NCBI GenBank assembly: GCA_946811695.1
Contig: OX328132.1
Span: 99,755,935 to 99,819,934, forward strand
Length of the DNA: 64,000 bases
Direction: 5' to 3'
Origin: Gonocerus acuteangulatus
Lineage: Eukaryota > Arthropoda > Insecta > Hemiptera > Coreidae
Shown: positions 47,783 to 49,987 of the stretch, one piece after another
How the letters are laid out: every line of letters begins with the position of its first letter
How positions within the stretch are numbered: the first letter of the stretch is position 1
Position numbers and translations under genes: made by a program
The notes under the pieces: model-generated
The model's database searches: none
Seen by the model: the letters and a program-made list of their open reading frames with translations, nothing else
Told to the model about the DNA's origin: nothing

Positions 47783-49623
47783 GCCGCACCGACAACTGGG
47801 CTATTAGCGCCGATATCCATGATGGTGCGGCAAAGAACCTTCTCAACGGGCCCTGAGTGAGAAAAATTCCTGCCTGTCGGAGGGATTCAAACCCCCGTTT
47901 TTTGCATGAGAATCTAAGGCGTTAGCCTCTAGACCGCGAGGAGAGCCAAGGAACAAGTTGTTAATTATAAAATCACACATAAAAGACAGGGGCATTCAAA
48001 CTCCTGCCTGGTGATTTAATATCTCTAAAGTTCTAGATTTGTAAATTTATTGATTGCATATCCTTGACCGGATAACTCTTCAACAATGTACCAAAATAAT
48101 AAATAACGGTTATAGGGTTGTAGAGTATTTCATTCCCTTCAATAATATATATTACTTTGCTATTTTATGTATTTTCCTTCAAACGTAAAAATAATTTCAG
48201 TGTTCAGTTAGTCGCTAAATTTCTGATTTCACGATGAATACTGAAATTATTTTTACGTTTGAAGGAAAATACATAAAATAGCAAAGTAATATATATTATT
48301 GAAGGAAATACAATACTCTACAACCCTATGACTGTTATTTATTTTTTGGGTTCATCGTTGAAGAGTTATCCCGTCAAAACGGGGAAAAAATATGCGGCAA
48401 TAGTGTTTTCCCCCAAAAGGACAGACTTTCAAGAGCGGATATTTTGAAAACTAAAGGTATCTCGAATAACTTTACAGAATAGAACTTGTAGGAAATTTAA
48501 TCAGCTTTTATTTGTTATTCATTAGTCATGTCGCTAGGACGCGGGGTTTCTGAGATATAAGTAAAAACCCGAAAAATGGAACCTTCTAACCCCCCCCCCC
48601 TCCCTCCCCCGGCACAAAGGCTAAGGGTGAGGACTTTTGATATGTTCACCTCCTATCCAGTCTAAACAAAGTTATGAAGTCAAAAATTGTGTTCCAAAAA
48701 TTTCCACCTATAGCTGTTTTCAAGCATTTGTTGCCTGGACTGTAATACGCTGTCAACATTAACAAATCAAGAAACAGATGAATCAGATCTTTATAAATTT
48801 GAATGTATTATAGCCAGGTGTAAATAACATTCTTGCGCTATGTGCAAATGTCTTTGGAAATTATCTCAGTTCACATAACTAATTTTGACCACTATTTGAC
48901 TTACACCTGATTCCCTATGACCTCTGACGTGTTATTGTTTGTGTAATTTCCCATTATTCCTCTTCCCAATTCTAATAATAACAAGACATGTTCAAACTTA
49001 ACCTAAATTTATATACTTTATATTTTTTTTTTAAATTTAAAACATATATAAAAGAAATAATATTACATTCTTTACAAATAGATTAGTAAAAATACTTAGT
49101 CCTACCAAGCCTTCTAAGATTAGTGCTACCCTCACAGATTAACCTTACCTTGACTCTATCAGCATATTCCAGTTTTGTCGTGAACTGTGACACTCGTTTT
49201 CTTTCTGATTTGAACTTCTCTTTGTGGGTTTACATTGAATTTTAACCAAATTTCTTGAGATAAATGTATTATAAAATGTCAGTTTAGGGAGCTTCCCCTA
49301 TGTATCAACCTCTTGAGTTCTTGTTTAAAAATTTCAAAATTATTAATTTAATAAGTGGGAAGGAACCACCGTTAGCAACTGAGAGCCGTGTAGTTTAATG
49401 TATGAACATTTAAGGGTGAACAAAGTTATTTGAATCTTTACACTTACTGTGATATAATTGCGATTATCGTATGTTACAGATTATTTTGACTCTAAATGAG
49501 TTATTACATAAGACAGAAAAGGTGCACCCAGTTTTCATTGAAGCATTTAAGCTTGGTATTATGCGGATAAGGGATGAACCCATGATTTCTTATGATGCAG
49601 TCATAAAGAAAACTCTTGAATGA
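2868..49623 (+). CDS. FOCAD: focadhesin-like gene, spliced CDS (17-18 exons)
   Basis: Joining 2868..2915, 7661..7815, 16398..16583, 17179..17308, 22004..22262, 27803..28055, 28513..28789, 28965..29170, 31710..31910, 33266..33400, 34651..34769, 34871..35238, 39989..40118, 45436..45569, 45648..45835, 47199..47310, 47386..47541 and 49480..49623 gives about 1,066 codons with no internal stop; every junction is GT-AG and in phase. The product is helix-rich, leucine/isoleucine-rich and HEAT/ARM-like, with no signal peptide. Family assignment rests on remembered human focadhesin: the order of N-terminal segments (TQEFLSL..., [11 protein letters not shown]..., GVLAVCF), a central block with [19 protein letters not shown] and [12 protein letters not shown], and GNCWLHLI...[11 protein letters not shown] resembling the GSCYLKLL...MPRGIYHSAL region. 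Vertebrate focadhesin is linked to focal adhesions and SKI-complex stability. The C-terminal half appears strongly reduced or diverged. Missed in-phase exons are possible, above all at the 5' end. Confidence 0.65.
2916..3409. other. intron 1 sequence, nothing recognised
   Basis: AT-rich intronic sequence. The open frame near 3151-3387 has no family resemblance and no convincing splice sites. Confidence 0.45.
3410..3528 (-). repeat. tRNA-derived SINE, family 1, partial copy
   Basis: Minus-strand copy. The complement contains the tRNA-like part with CATCTCCCGCATGAGAATC on the plus strand and the CTGCAG...GGGAATTTTCTCGAG body shared with copies at 16.98, 22.72, 30.18 and 47.72 kb. The poly-A end is missing or reduced. 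Confidence 0.7.
3965..4190 (+). pseudogene. piggyBac transposase 3' end, copy 1
   Basis: From TCGTCGAGAAGAAGACG to the AT-rich tail, this is nearly identical to 7386-7608. The longer copy encodes the cysteine-rich C-terminal domain (RRRCRKCQ...[14 protein letters not shown]) of a piggyBac-family transposase. Only that domain and the 3' UTR remain here. Confidence 0.75.
4351..4625. repeat. near-perfect palindrome, 135-bp arms
   Basis: The left arm 4351-4485 and right arm 4491-4625 are reverse complements with a 5-bp spacer (GTTCA). A diverged, internally expanded third copy lies at about 4785-4915. The sequence just left (ACCATAGAAATAAGAAATAATT at about 4315) also repeats at about 3942, showing local duplication. 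No protein is encoded. Confidence 0.9.
4785..4915 (+). repeat. diverged third copy of the palindrome arm
   Basis: It begins GTTAACAGGACACTGAGAATGAGG and ends with GACCTGTTTTCATCCTAGTTACCA minus a few bases, as in the left arm of the palindrome. The middle holds an expansion of GGAATATGAAGTAGA-type repeats. Confidence 0.8.
4951..5002. repeat. poly-T tract
   Basis: A homopolymer of about 50 T, probably the expanded poly-A tail of a minus-strand retroelement, though no body was recognised next to it. Confidence 0.8.
5525..5740 (-). repeat. tRNA-derived SINE, family 3
   Basis: On the minus strand the right part reads like a tRNA with a long variable arm (GGCCCGATGGCCGTGAG ... GGTTAGATTCC as B box). 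The tail (CTAAAATTCATAGTTAATAA, then AACGTTAAAATTT) reappears on the plus strand at about 42.26-42.37 kb, showing it is dispersed. The tRNA part is clear; the exact ends are not. Confidence 0.65.
5812..6029. mobile_element. piggyBac-like MITE (218 bp)
   Basis: It is bounded by inverted repeats CACTAGATTTACCAGACC and GGTCTGGTAAATCTAGTG. TTAA lies on the left (5808-5811) and a one-base variant ATAA on the right. A 19-bp palindrome, ACCAGTCATTTTGACTGGT, sits 15 bp inside the left end. The MITE at 8361-8568 has the same layout. TTAA flanks point to piggyBac-type mobilisation. Confidence 0.8.
6138..6520. mobile_element. piggyBac-type terminal repeats
   Basis: TTAA at 6134-6137 is followed by CCCATTTAGCACCAATGTTG and GCGTATACGCAATGTTTTCG. 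An inverted, diverged version (GAGAAAATGTTGCGTATACG, then AAGTGTTGGCGG) lies at about 6476-6510. A related left end is at about 4250-4290. This is either a short MITE or the subterminal part of the transposase relic that follows. Confidence 0.55.
6560..7492 (+). pseudogene. piggyBac transposase relic (DDE_Tnp_1_7), C-terminal half
   Basis: Reading across several frameshifts and stops gives the order expected of piggyBac transposases: [28 protein letters not shown] (a DNFF-like core), [49 protein letters not shown] with the third catalytic Asp, [10 protein letters not shown], and a C-terminal cysteine-rich zinc-binding domain (CRKCQ...[10 protein letters not shown]) ending at a stop at about 7490. 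The N-terminal half is missing. Inactive. Confidence 0.85.
7661..7815 (+). CDS. FOCAD: FOCAD-like gene exon (about residues 17-68)
   Basis: TTATTTTTAG acceptor; GTAAGT donor; phase 0 in, phase 2 out. It encodes [18 protein letters not shown] and [15 protein letters not shown], then [16 protein letters not shown]. This is the segment most like human focadhesin residues about 46-95. It is the first exon I am confident of. Confidence 0.7.
7858..7912. repeat. (AT)n microsatellite
   Basis: A pure dinucleotide AT run just downstream of the exon, inside the intron. Confidence 0.95.
8361..8568. mobile_element. piggyBac-like MITE (208 bp)
   Basis: Terminal inverted repeats CCCTTAATTAGTGGCG and CGCCACTAATTAAGGG have intact TTAA on both sides (8357-8360 and 8569-8572). 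A subterminal palindrome, TCGGGTCATATTGACCCGA, lies 16 bp inside the left end. No coding capacity. Confidence 0.9.
8612..9565 (-). mobile_element. pogo/Tigger-like DNA transposon, non-autonomous
   Basis: TIRs CAGTGAAACCTCTCTATAGC and, inverted, GAGTGAAACCTCCCTTAACG share GGACACCTC after them; both ends are flanked by TA. Internal copies of the GGTGTCCGCTATAxAGAGG unit occur near both ends. The minus strand at 8830-9075 keeps an N-terminal helix-turn-helix of the CENP-B/pogo type ([12 protein letters not shown], then [19 protein letters not shown]). The catalytic DDE domain is absent, so it would depend on transposase supplied in trans. Confidence 0.85.
9756..10060. other. GC-richer island, unassigned
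   Basis: A GC-richer block with an inverted GAGAGAGTGC/GCACTCTC-type motif and a CTTATAGGCGC TATA-like site. The minus strand is open for 99 codons but resembles no family. An LTR fragment is one possibility. Confidence 0.25.
10369..11907 (-). mobile_element. pogo-like DNA transposon relic, about 1.5 kb
   Basis: The ends GGGTAAGTGACCCAATAGTTGACAC (first 20 bases seen as GGGTAAGTGACCCAATAGTT) and its inverted partner GGGTAAATGACCCGATCGTT are flanked by TA. GTTGACA motifs recur inside. On the minus strand near 11100-11230 the frame reads [20 protein letters not shown], then [11 protein letters not shown]. This is the PP..SH..QP.DV..F..FK signature near the end of pogo/Tigger DDE_1 transposases. 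A poly-T tract (11067-11109) and stops disrupt it. Dead. Confidence 0.8.
11994..12027. repeat. poly-A tract
   Basis: A-rich run followed by a short CA stretch; no retroelement body was recognised upstream. Confidence 0.8.
12245..12842 (-). pseudogene. Tc1-family transposase relic
   Basis: The minus strand shows, with stops and small shifts, [18 protein letters not shown], then [20 protein letters not shown] (the GGGSVMVWGG hallmark of Tc1 transposases), LTAARYVQ, a region where [20 protein letters not shown] stands where the DNARPH motif is expected, and LQHLWSKLL further on. At least five stop codons interrupt it. The plus-strand open frame over the same interval is its shadow. Confidence 0.75.
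12843..13689. other. intronic sequence, nothing recognised
   Basis: Purine-rich on the plus strand (GAGAGA-type patches). It may include degraded 3' sequence of the adjoining Jockey element. No coding signal. Confidence 0.4.
13690..15845 (-). pseudogene. Jockey-clade LINE relic (ORF2: EN-RT)
   Basis: The minus-strand translation runs collinearly through the end of an APE endonuclease ([15 protein letters not shown] near 15.68 kb), the linker with [20 protein letters not shown]...[15 protein letters not shown], and RT blocks: [73 protein letters not shown] (motif A), [15 protein letters not shown] (motif B), and [20 protein letters not shown] past the FADD region. A C-terminal [20 protein letters not shown] segment follows. 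Several stops and frameshifts break it, and it is 5'-truncated within the endonuclease. Confidence 0.88.
15846..16375. other. intronic sequence with a GC-richer patch
   Basis: About 15850-16010 is GC-rich with a CTTATATACC TATA-like site, reminiscent of the block at 41.2-41.4 kb. It is possibly an LTR remnant. The remainder is AT-rich and unremarkable. Confidence 0.3.
16398..16583 (+). CDS. FOCAD: FOCAD-like gene exon (about residues 68-130)
   Basis: Polypyrimidine tract with TTTCCAG acceptor and GTAAGT donor; phase 2 in and out. It encodes [20 protein letters not shown], then [14 protein letters not shown] and [16 protein letters not shown], amphipathic helices typical of HEAT repeats. Confidence 0.7.
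16600..16980. other. intron, nothing recognised
   Basis: Short intron between two exons. The half before the SINE holds no recognisable element. Confidence 0.5.
16982..17156 (-). repeat. tRNA-derived SINE, family 1, minus-strand copy
   Basis: It starts with a T-run (the poly-A tail), then ACGGTGCACC, the body with GCAGCAGAGAATCCTCTCAA, and the tRNA-like head whose complement has the B box (GACTTGAACCCCCATCTCCC on the plus strand). It lies directly before the next exon's acceptor, so its T-run is close to that splice site. Confidence 0.85.
17179..17308 (+). CDS. FOCAD: FOCAD-like gene exon (about residues 130-173)
   Basis: TTTTCCAG acceptor, GTTTGT donor; phase 2 in, phase 0 out. Translation: [17 protein letters not shown], then [20 protein letters not shown]. 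Confidence 0.68.
17510..17640 (+). repeat. tRNA-related SINE-like fragment
   Basis: TACCTCAGTGGTAGAGCACA (A-box-like) and GGGTTCAAAACTC (B-box-like) are spaced as in a tRNA. The anticodon stem is degenerate, so this is a SINE head rather than a functional tRNA. It abuts the fold-back element to its right. Confidence 0.6.
17641..18473. mobile_element. fold-back element built from a DUF4817-type transposase HTH
   Basis: Two inverted copies of one coding segment lie back to back. The plus copy starts about 17757 ([20 protein letters not shown]) and runs through [19 protein letters not shown] to about 18100. The minus copy starts at 18394 ([20 protein letters not shown], then [20 protein letters not shown]). 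The arms 17666-17878 and 18272-18473 include matching noncoding leaders (GAATGTxTGAAATGAxTAGTGG). The plus copy lacks about 35 codons after GFYDLGH. The family is the helix-turn-helix N-terminal domain seen in many insect mariner-like ORFs; there is no catalytic domain. Confidence 0.8.
18474..19937. mobile_element. hAT-like MITE copy split by a piggyBac element
   Basis: 18474-18582 plus 19832-19937, joined at TTAA, is the reverse complement of the MITE at 54335-54592: GGGTATGGAATACTAA on the left, GATCTTATTTAA at the break, then TTTATTTTTAAGGGTTTTA, the poly-G/poly-C pair, and the TATATACGCCCAT end. The left terminus is lost where the fold-back element abuts. Confidence 0.88.
18583..19831 (+). 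mobile_element. piggyBac-like element with transposase N-terminus
   Basis: TTAA flanks both ends (18579-18582 and 19832-19835). The TIRs are CCCATTTCCGCCGA and, inverted, CCCTTTTTCGCCGA. ACATATATGT motifs sit just inside both ends. At 19141-19500 the plus strand reads [60 protein letters not shown], then [12 protein letters not shown]. This is the N-terminal region of piggyBac transposases, with one stop near 19230. The catalytic core is deleted. Confidence 0.88.
19938..20214. other. intronic sequence, nothing recognised
   Basis: AT-rich with an A-run near 20073; no feature identified. Confidence 0.5.
20215..20515 (-). repeat. tRNA-derived SINE, family 2
   Basis: The left end, CAGTCCCGTAACAGGCCAC, and body match 43216-43490. 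On the minus strand the right end is tRNA-like (GGTTCAAAACCTGAGC as B box; AGAGCACTCGACTAATGAAC). The head is complete in both copies but the anticodon arms are degenerate. Confidence 0.75.
20516..21640. other. intronic sequence, nothing recognised
   Basis: No protein-family resemblance in any frame; no clear terminal repeats. Small open frames are shadows or chance. Confidence 0.45.
21641..21705 (-). repeat. SINE family 1, 3' fragment
   Basis: T-run, then ACGGCGCATCTACATCTAGG and TCATTAGCGCCG. This is the complement of the poly-A end of the family, with the head missing. Confidence 0.8.
22004..22262 (+). CDS. FOCAD: FOCAD-like gene exon (about residues 174-260)
   Basis: TTTTCTTTTCAG acceptor, GTAAGT donor; phase 0 in, phase 1 out. 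It encodes [40 protein letters not shown] and [20 protein letters not shown], continuous amphipathic helices. Confidence 0.72.
22720..22908 (+). repeat. tRNA-derived SINE, family 1, full-length copy
   Basis: The tRNA-like head has an A box (TGGTCTAGTGGCTAATGC) and a B box (GGTTGGAATCC). The body has CCGGCAGCAGGAATTTTC and TCTAATGGCCTAGATGTCG. The tail is GATGCGCCGTAAAAAATAAA, then A-rich. It is the cleanest plus-strand copy and defines the family. It would be transcribed by RNA polymerase III if active. Confidence 0.88.
22918..22990 (+). repeat. fragment of the GTCCGACTCGCAGGAACTGC repeat family
   Basis: AAAGTCCGATTCGCAGGAAC followed by CATCTTAGCAC matches the block repeated at about 52.72, 53.01, 54.05 and, inverted, 58.75 kb. 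Confidence 0.7.
23374..23640 (-). pseudogene. Tc1-like transposase, C-terminal part
   Basis: [20 protein letters not shown] matches the WP..SPDLNPIE.LW signature, with the last catalytic residue region altered to IIKK where IE is usual. [20 protein letters not shown] and [20 protein letters not shown] follow, then the natural end. The upstream catalytic residues are missing. Confidence 0.88.
24136..25697. mobile_element. Penelope-like element in fold-back arrangement, inside piggyBac A
   Basis: Arms of about 480 bp (about 24136-24620 and 25180-25660) are inverted copies: GGTAACAGCTTATTCAGTCT on the left and AGACTGAATAAGCTGTTACC on the right. The unique centre on the plus strand encodes [14 protein letters not shown], an in-frame lysine run from a poly-A tract, [40 protein letters not shown], then [13 protein letters not shown]. 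This is the GIY-YIG endonuclease C-terminus typical of Penelope-like elements. Reverse transcriptase is absent (5' truncation). Confidence 0.82.
24738..24804. repeat. poly-A tract inside the PLE endonuclease frame
   Basis: About 67 consecutive A, which would encode about 20 lysines in the GIY-YIG frame. A replication-slippage expansion. Confidence 0.95.
25768..25922 (-). mobile_element. very short LINE 3'-end insertion with 11-bp TSD
   Basis: CAATTTTTATT flanks the insert at 25768-25778 and 25912-25922. The minus strand of the 133-bp insert encodes [40 protein letters not shown], then a stop and a GTGAGTGAGTG tail. This is the extreme C-terminus of an RTE/CFDP2-like LINE. Element B at about 41.78 kb shows the site uninterrupted. 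Confidence 0.9.
26082..26235. mobile_element. small MITE with about 40-bp inverted repeats
   Basis: GGTAAGGATGAAAGAAGGG at the left faces CCCTTCTTTCATCCTTACC at the right. The inner part of each arm shares TTGTAAAAGG/CCTTTTACAG. No coding. It lies inside piggyBac A. Confidence 0.75.
26748..26984 (-). pseudogene. piggyBac transposase C-terminal zinc-binding domain
   Basis: Cysteines in [19 protein letters not shown] and the preceding [20 protein letters not shown] are the CRD arrangement of piggyBac transposases. Only this domain remains in element A. It lies on the minus strand, as does the surviving N-terminus in element B. Confidence 0.75.
27803..28055 (+). CDS. FOCAD: FOCAD-like gene exon (about residues 260-344)
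   Basis: TTTTACTTTTAG acceptor, GTGAAG donor; phase 1 in, phase 2 out. It encodes [20 protein letters not shown], then [20 protein letters not shown] and [15 protein letters not shown]. Confidence 0.72.
28513..28789 (+). CDS. FOCAD: FOCAD-like gene exon (about residues 344-436)
   Basis: TTTTGTTATAG acceptor, GTAAGT donor; phase 2 in, phase 0 out. [40 protein letters not shown], then [20 protein letters not shown]: paired helices of the DUF3730 region. Confidence 0.74.
28965..29170 (+). CDS. FOCAD: FOCAD-like gene exon (about residues 437-505)
   Basis: TATTTTTTAG acceptor, GTAAGT donor; phase 0 in, phase 2 out. [40 protein letters not shown], then [15 protein letters not shown]. Confidence 0.74.
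29171..29750. other. intron, nothing recognised
   Basis: AT-rich start, then mixed composition to the hairpin at 29765. No family resemblance. Confidence 0.45.
29751..29937. mobile_element. 159-bp hairpin insertion with 14-bp TSD
   Basis: ATGACATTCTAAAG is duplicated at 29751-29764 and 29924-29937. Inside, GTTTCGGTCAATGTTCTTAT at 29767 and its complement ending at 29874 form 35-bp arms. The minus strand carries CATTAAAACGTCGGCAGT and a GGAAACGTCGATCG motif reminiscent of Penelope-type pseudo-LTRs; that last attribution is inference. Confidence 0.78.
30175..30349 (-). repeat. tRNA-derived SINE, family 1
   Basis: Minus copy. The body has ATGATGCAGCAGGGAATTTT, and the head complement has GGACTCGAACCCCCTCTCCC and CACTAGACCAAAG. 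The poly-A end is replaced by TTTTGTTTTAAGGGGC. Confidence 0.85.
30350..31560. other. intron, nothing recognised
   Basis: No family or terminal-repeat structure detected. An (AT)n with CATA/CACA repeats follows at 31605-31680. Confidence 0.45.
31605..31680. repeat. (AT)n/(CATA)n microsatellite
   Basis: A pure AT run grading into CATACATACATA, ending about 30 bp before an exon acceptor. Confidence 0.9.
31710..31910 (+). CDS. FOCAD: FOCAD-like gene exon (about residues 505-572)
   Basis: CCTATTAATTGCAG acceptor, GTTTGT donor; phase 2 in and out. [40 protein letters not shown], then [20 protein letters not shown]. The spacing of W..L......HP parallels focadhesin's TWNALSPKL...RPL segment. Confidence 0.75.
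31911..33265. other. intron, nothing recognised
   Basis: A less AT-rich patch at about 31930-32190 is open on the minus strand for 72 codons but unrecognised. The rest is AT-rich. Confidence 0.45.
33266..33400 (+). CDS. FOCAD: FOCAD-like gene exon (about residues 572-617)
   Basis: TATTGTAG acceptor, GTATTC donor; phase 2 in and out. [20 protein letters not shown], then [20 protein letters not shown]. It aligns with focadhesin's LFSLVPSL...FLWTHTQNKDP stretch. Confidence 0.74.
33401..34650. other. intron, nothing recognised
   Basis: A long chance open frame (33539-33979) has no family resemblance and no splice logic. Confidence 0.45.
34651..34769 (+). CDS. FOCAD: FOCAD-like gene exon (about residues 617-657)
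   Basis: TTCTTTTGTAG acceptor, GTATTA donor; phase 2 in, phase 1 out. [20 protein letters not shown], then [13 protein letters not shown]. It corresponds to SLANFSAGEHTILHLPEK in human focadhesin. Confidence 0.74.
34871..35238 (+). CDS. FOCAD: FOCAD-like gene exon (about residues 657-779)
   Basis: TTTATTTTTAG acceptor, GTAAGT donor; phase 1 in, phase 0 out; the longest exon. [60 protein letters not shown], then [20 protein letters not shown]. The first 40 residues keep the focadhesin GSCYLKLL...MPRGIY pattern. After it, similarity is lost. Confidence 0.76.
35239..35920. other. intron, nothing recognised
   Basis: AT-rich intron sequence up to a SINE fragment. Confidence 0.5.
35922..35986 (+). 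repeat. SINE family 1, 3' fragment with poly-A
   Basis: AAGATCGGCGCTAATAGCCA, GATGCGCCGTAT, then an A-run. Confidence 0.8.
36010..39638 (-). mobile_element. RTE/CFDP2-like LINE with 63-bp target site duplication
   Basis: The element 36073-39575 is flanked by direct repeats 36010-36072 and 39576-39638, which match over 63 bp with one mismatch (36063/39629). The 3' end (minus strand) finishes GTTAAGTAAGTAAAGTA, a short AAGT-type tail. The 5' UTR covers about 39035-39575. The element carries an endonuclease-reverse transcriptase ORF of the kind often annotated craniofacial development protein 2-like. It lies within a FOCAD-like intron in antisense orientation. Confidence 0.93.
36105..39034 (-). 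pseudogene. LINE endonuclease-reverse transcriptase, one frameshift and an internal deletion
   Basis: The ATG at 39034 opens a frame of 797 codons. The APE endonuclease comes first ([69 protein letters not shown]), then RT ([76 protein letters not shown]). Between KGKSTTD and DRGKLYS about 30 residues holding RT motif A are missing (junction near 37.15 kb). A one-base shift near 36645 puts the last 148+ codons ([20 protein letters not shown]) in another frame. Not autonomous. Confidence 0.92.
39639..39988. other. intron end, nothing recognised
   Basis: AT-rich sequence between the LINE and the next exon. Confidence 0.5.
39989..40118 (+). CDS. FOCAD: FOCAD-like gene exon (about residues 780-823)
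   Basis: TTGCTTATAG acceptor, GTATTT donor; phase 0 in, phase 1 out. [20 protein letters not shown], then [20 protein letters not shown]. The GLLYGLSVD helix recalls a GLALGMFLS helix in focadhesin. Confidence 0.68.
40315..40812 (+). mobile_element. mariner-like non-autonomous element (498 bp)
   Basis: TIRs TCAGTTCATCCCATAAGTAA and, inverted, TCAGGTCATCCCATAAGTAA are flanked by TA. The plus strand encodes, across one or two frameshifts, a mariner transposase N-terminus ([36 protein letters not shown], and, in another frame, the [20 protein letters not shown] second helix-turn-helix). The catalytic DDD domain is absent. Confidence 0.85.
41125..41163. repeat. (AT)n microsatellite
   Basis: Pure AT repeat ending in GTGTGTGT. 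Confidence 0.95.
41175..41475 (+). other. GC-rich retroelement-like block, possible solo LTR (left part)
   Basis: It begins TGTAGTGACTCAAGTAGAG and has a TATATTAGCC TATA-like box, CCAATAAATCTAC as a poly-A signal, and a CTGTTTTCTTATTTACC stretch. That order fits an LTR. It is interrupted by piggyBac B at TTAA and continues at 42866. No coding region or second LTR is in view. Confidence 0.4.
41480..42861 (-). mobile_element. piggyBac-like element B
   Basis: TTAA at 41476-41479; CTAA (one change) at 42862-42865. TIRs CACTCTTGGTGCTG and, inverted, CACTCTCGGTGCTG. The minus strand keeps an N-terminus: [20 protein letters not shown] near 42.11 kb and [20 protein letters not shown], then SDSDL near 41.9 kb. 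The catalytic core is deleted. GTCCTTCCGAAAGGACACC palindromes mark the right subterminal region, as in element A. A SINE family 3 piece sits at about 42259-42370. Confidence 0.85.
42259..42370 (+). repeat. SINE family 3, 3' part
   Basis: AAAGAAAAGGCATCAGCCCT, then GGTGGTAACCTATAGATATC and AAATGAACGTTAAAATT. This is the complement of the sequence at 5525-5640. The tRNA head is missing. Confidence 0.7.
42866..43095 (+). repeat. imperfect about 64-bp tandem repeats (right part of the GC-rich block)
   Basis: Units of the type GCTGTGTTAAGCGG...CTCCTAGCTCCCCTC...GTGAGGTTTTCCCCC occur about 2.5 times, then degrade. CCGCTGTGTTAA also precedes piggyBac B, so the transposon landed in the TTAA of one of these units. 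Confidence 0.7.
43213..43495 (-). repeat. tRNA-derived SINE, family 2
   Basis: CAGTCCCGTAAGTGGCCATA at the left and the tRNA-like head at the right (minus strand), collinear with 20215-20515. Confidence 0.75.
43501..43586. repeat. (AT)n microsatellite
   Basis: Long AT run with a few interruptions. Confidence 0.95.
43590..44360. other. intron, nothing recognised
   Basis: AT-rich; chance open frames only. Confidence 0.45.
44418..45321 (-). mobile_element. mariner element (904 bp) with degenerate transposase
   Basis: TIRs CGAGGGTGAATCAAATATGA and, inverted, CGTGGGTGAATCAAATATAA are flanked by TA at 44416-44417 and 45322-45323. Each end abuts an (AT)n tract. The minus-strand transposase is in two frames: [20 protein letters not shown] (HTH), then the catalytic domain [54 protein letters not shown]. 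The D of HDNARPH is N. After a premature TGA comes [20 protein letters not shown]. The TIRs look fairly well kept. Confidence 0.92.
45436..45569 (+). CDS. FOCAD: FOCAD-like gene exon (about residues 823-867)
   Basis: TTTAAACAG acceptor, GTATTT donor; phase 1 in, phase 0 out. [20 protein letters not shown], then [20 protein letters not shown]. Confidence 0.68.
45648..45835 (+). CDS. FOCAD: FOCAD-like gene exon (about residues 868-930)
   Basis: ATTTTTCAG acceptor, GTATTT donor; phase 0 in, phase 2 out. The 78-bp intron before it is also open in frame. [20 protein letters not shown], then [20 protein letters not shown]. Confidence 0.68.
45836..47198. other. intron, nothing recognised
   Basis: AT-rich intron; no transposon ends or coding remnants identified. 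Confidence 0.5.
47199..47310 (+). CDS. FOCAD: FOCAD-like gene exon (about residues 930-967)
   Basis: TATCTCTCAG acceptor, GTAAGT donor; phase 2 in, phase 0 out. [20 protein letters not shown], then [15 protein letters not shown]. Confidence 0.68.
47386..47541 (+). CDS. FOCAD: FOCAD-like gene exon (about residues 968-1019)
   Basis: TTCATTTTTAG acceptor (an alternative CAG lies 16 bp upstream), GTATGT donor; phase 0 in and out. [20 protein letters not shown], then [20 protein letters not shown]. Confidence 0.68.
47715..47947 (-). repeat. tRNA-derived SINE, family 1, with long poly-A
   Basis: A poly-T of about 66 (the tail), then ACGCCGCACCGACAACTGGG, the body with GGTGCGGCAAAGAACCTTCT, and a complete tRNA-like head (ATTCAAACCCCCGTTTTTTG; TCTAGACCGCGAGGAGAGCC). 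The long tail and full head suggest a fairly recent insertion. Confidence 0.88.
48066..48375. repeat. long inverted repeat, 136-bp arms, 38-bp loop
   Basis: The arms 48066-48201 and 48240-48375 pair with few mismatches (GACCGGATAACTCTTCAAC with GTTGAAGAGTTATCCCGTC). No coding. It lies in the last intron of the FOCAD-like gene, so a transcript hairpin would form. Confidence 0.85.
48400..49479. other. last intron, nothing recognised
   Basis: A poly-C patch near 48588; otherwise AT-rich with no recognised element. Confidence 0.45.
49480..49623 (+). CDS. FOCAD: FOCAD-like gene terminal exon (about residues 1020-1066)
   Basis: ATGTTACAG acceptor, phase 0 in. [20 protein letters not shown], then [20 protein letters not shown] and VIKKTLE, followed by TGA at 49621. 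The polypyrimidine tract is weak. Support comes from frame continuity, helical character and the poly-A signals just downstream. Confidence 0.62.
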   Translation: MILTLNELLHKTEKVHPVFIEAFKLGIMRIRDEPMISYDAVIKKTLE

Positions 49624-49647
49624 TGTAGAAATTATCCTGATAAATGG

Positions 49648-49657
49648 AATAAATAAA
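49648..49657 (+). terminator. polyadenylation signals of the FOCAD-like gene
   Basis: Overlapping AATAAA hexamers (AATAAATAAA) lie 25-34 bp after the stop codon. They are suitably placed for cleavage at about 49670-49690 and give a very short 3' UTR. Confidence 0.65.
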
Positions 49658-49699
49658 GTCAGAAACAATTTAGGATGAAAAATCGAACCTTCTACAAAA

Positions 49700-49928
49700 T
49701 GTTGACTCATTCCTCATAACACTGTGTCAAAATGTTGGCTGTCTTATAAAACAAAATTATATATATGTTGATATAAACTGAATCAGTTTAAGTGTGTTCA
49801 TGTGTGTGTTATTTACTTGTGGGTGGTACTTGATTCAGGTTCATTTTATTCATTAGACTACATTTCCATAGTAGAAATGTAATTGTGATGACTTGTACAA
49901 ATGATATTTAAATTATTCACTCTCACAA

Positions 49929-49987
<59 letters not shown>

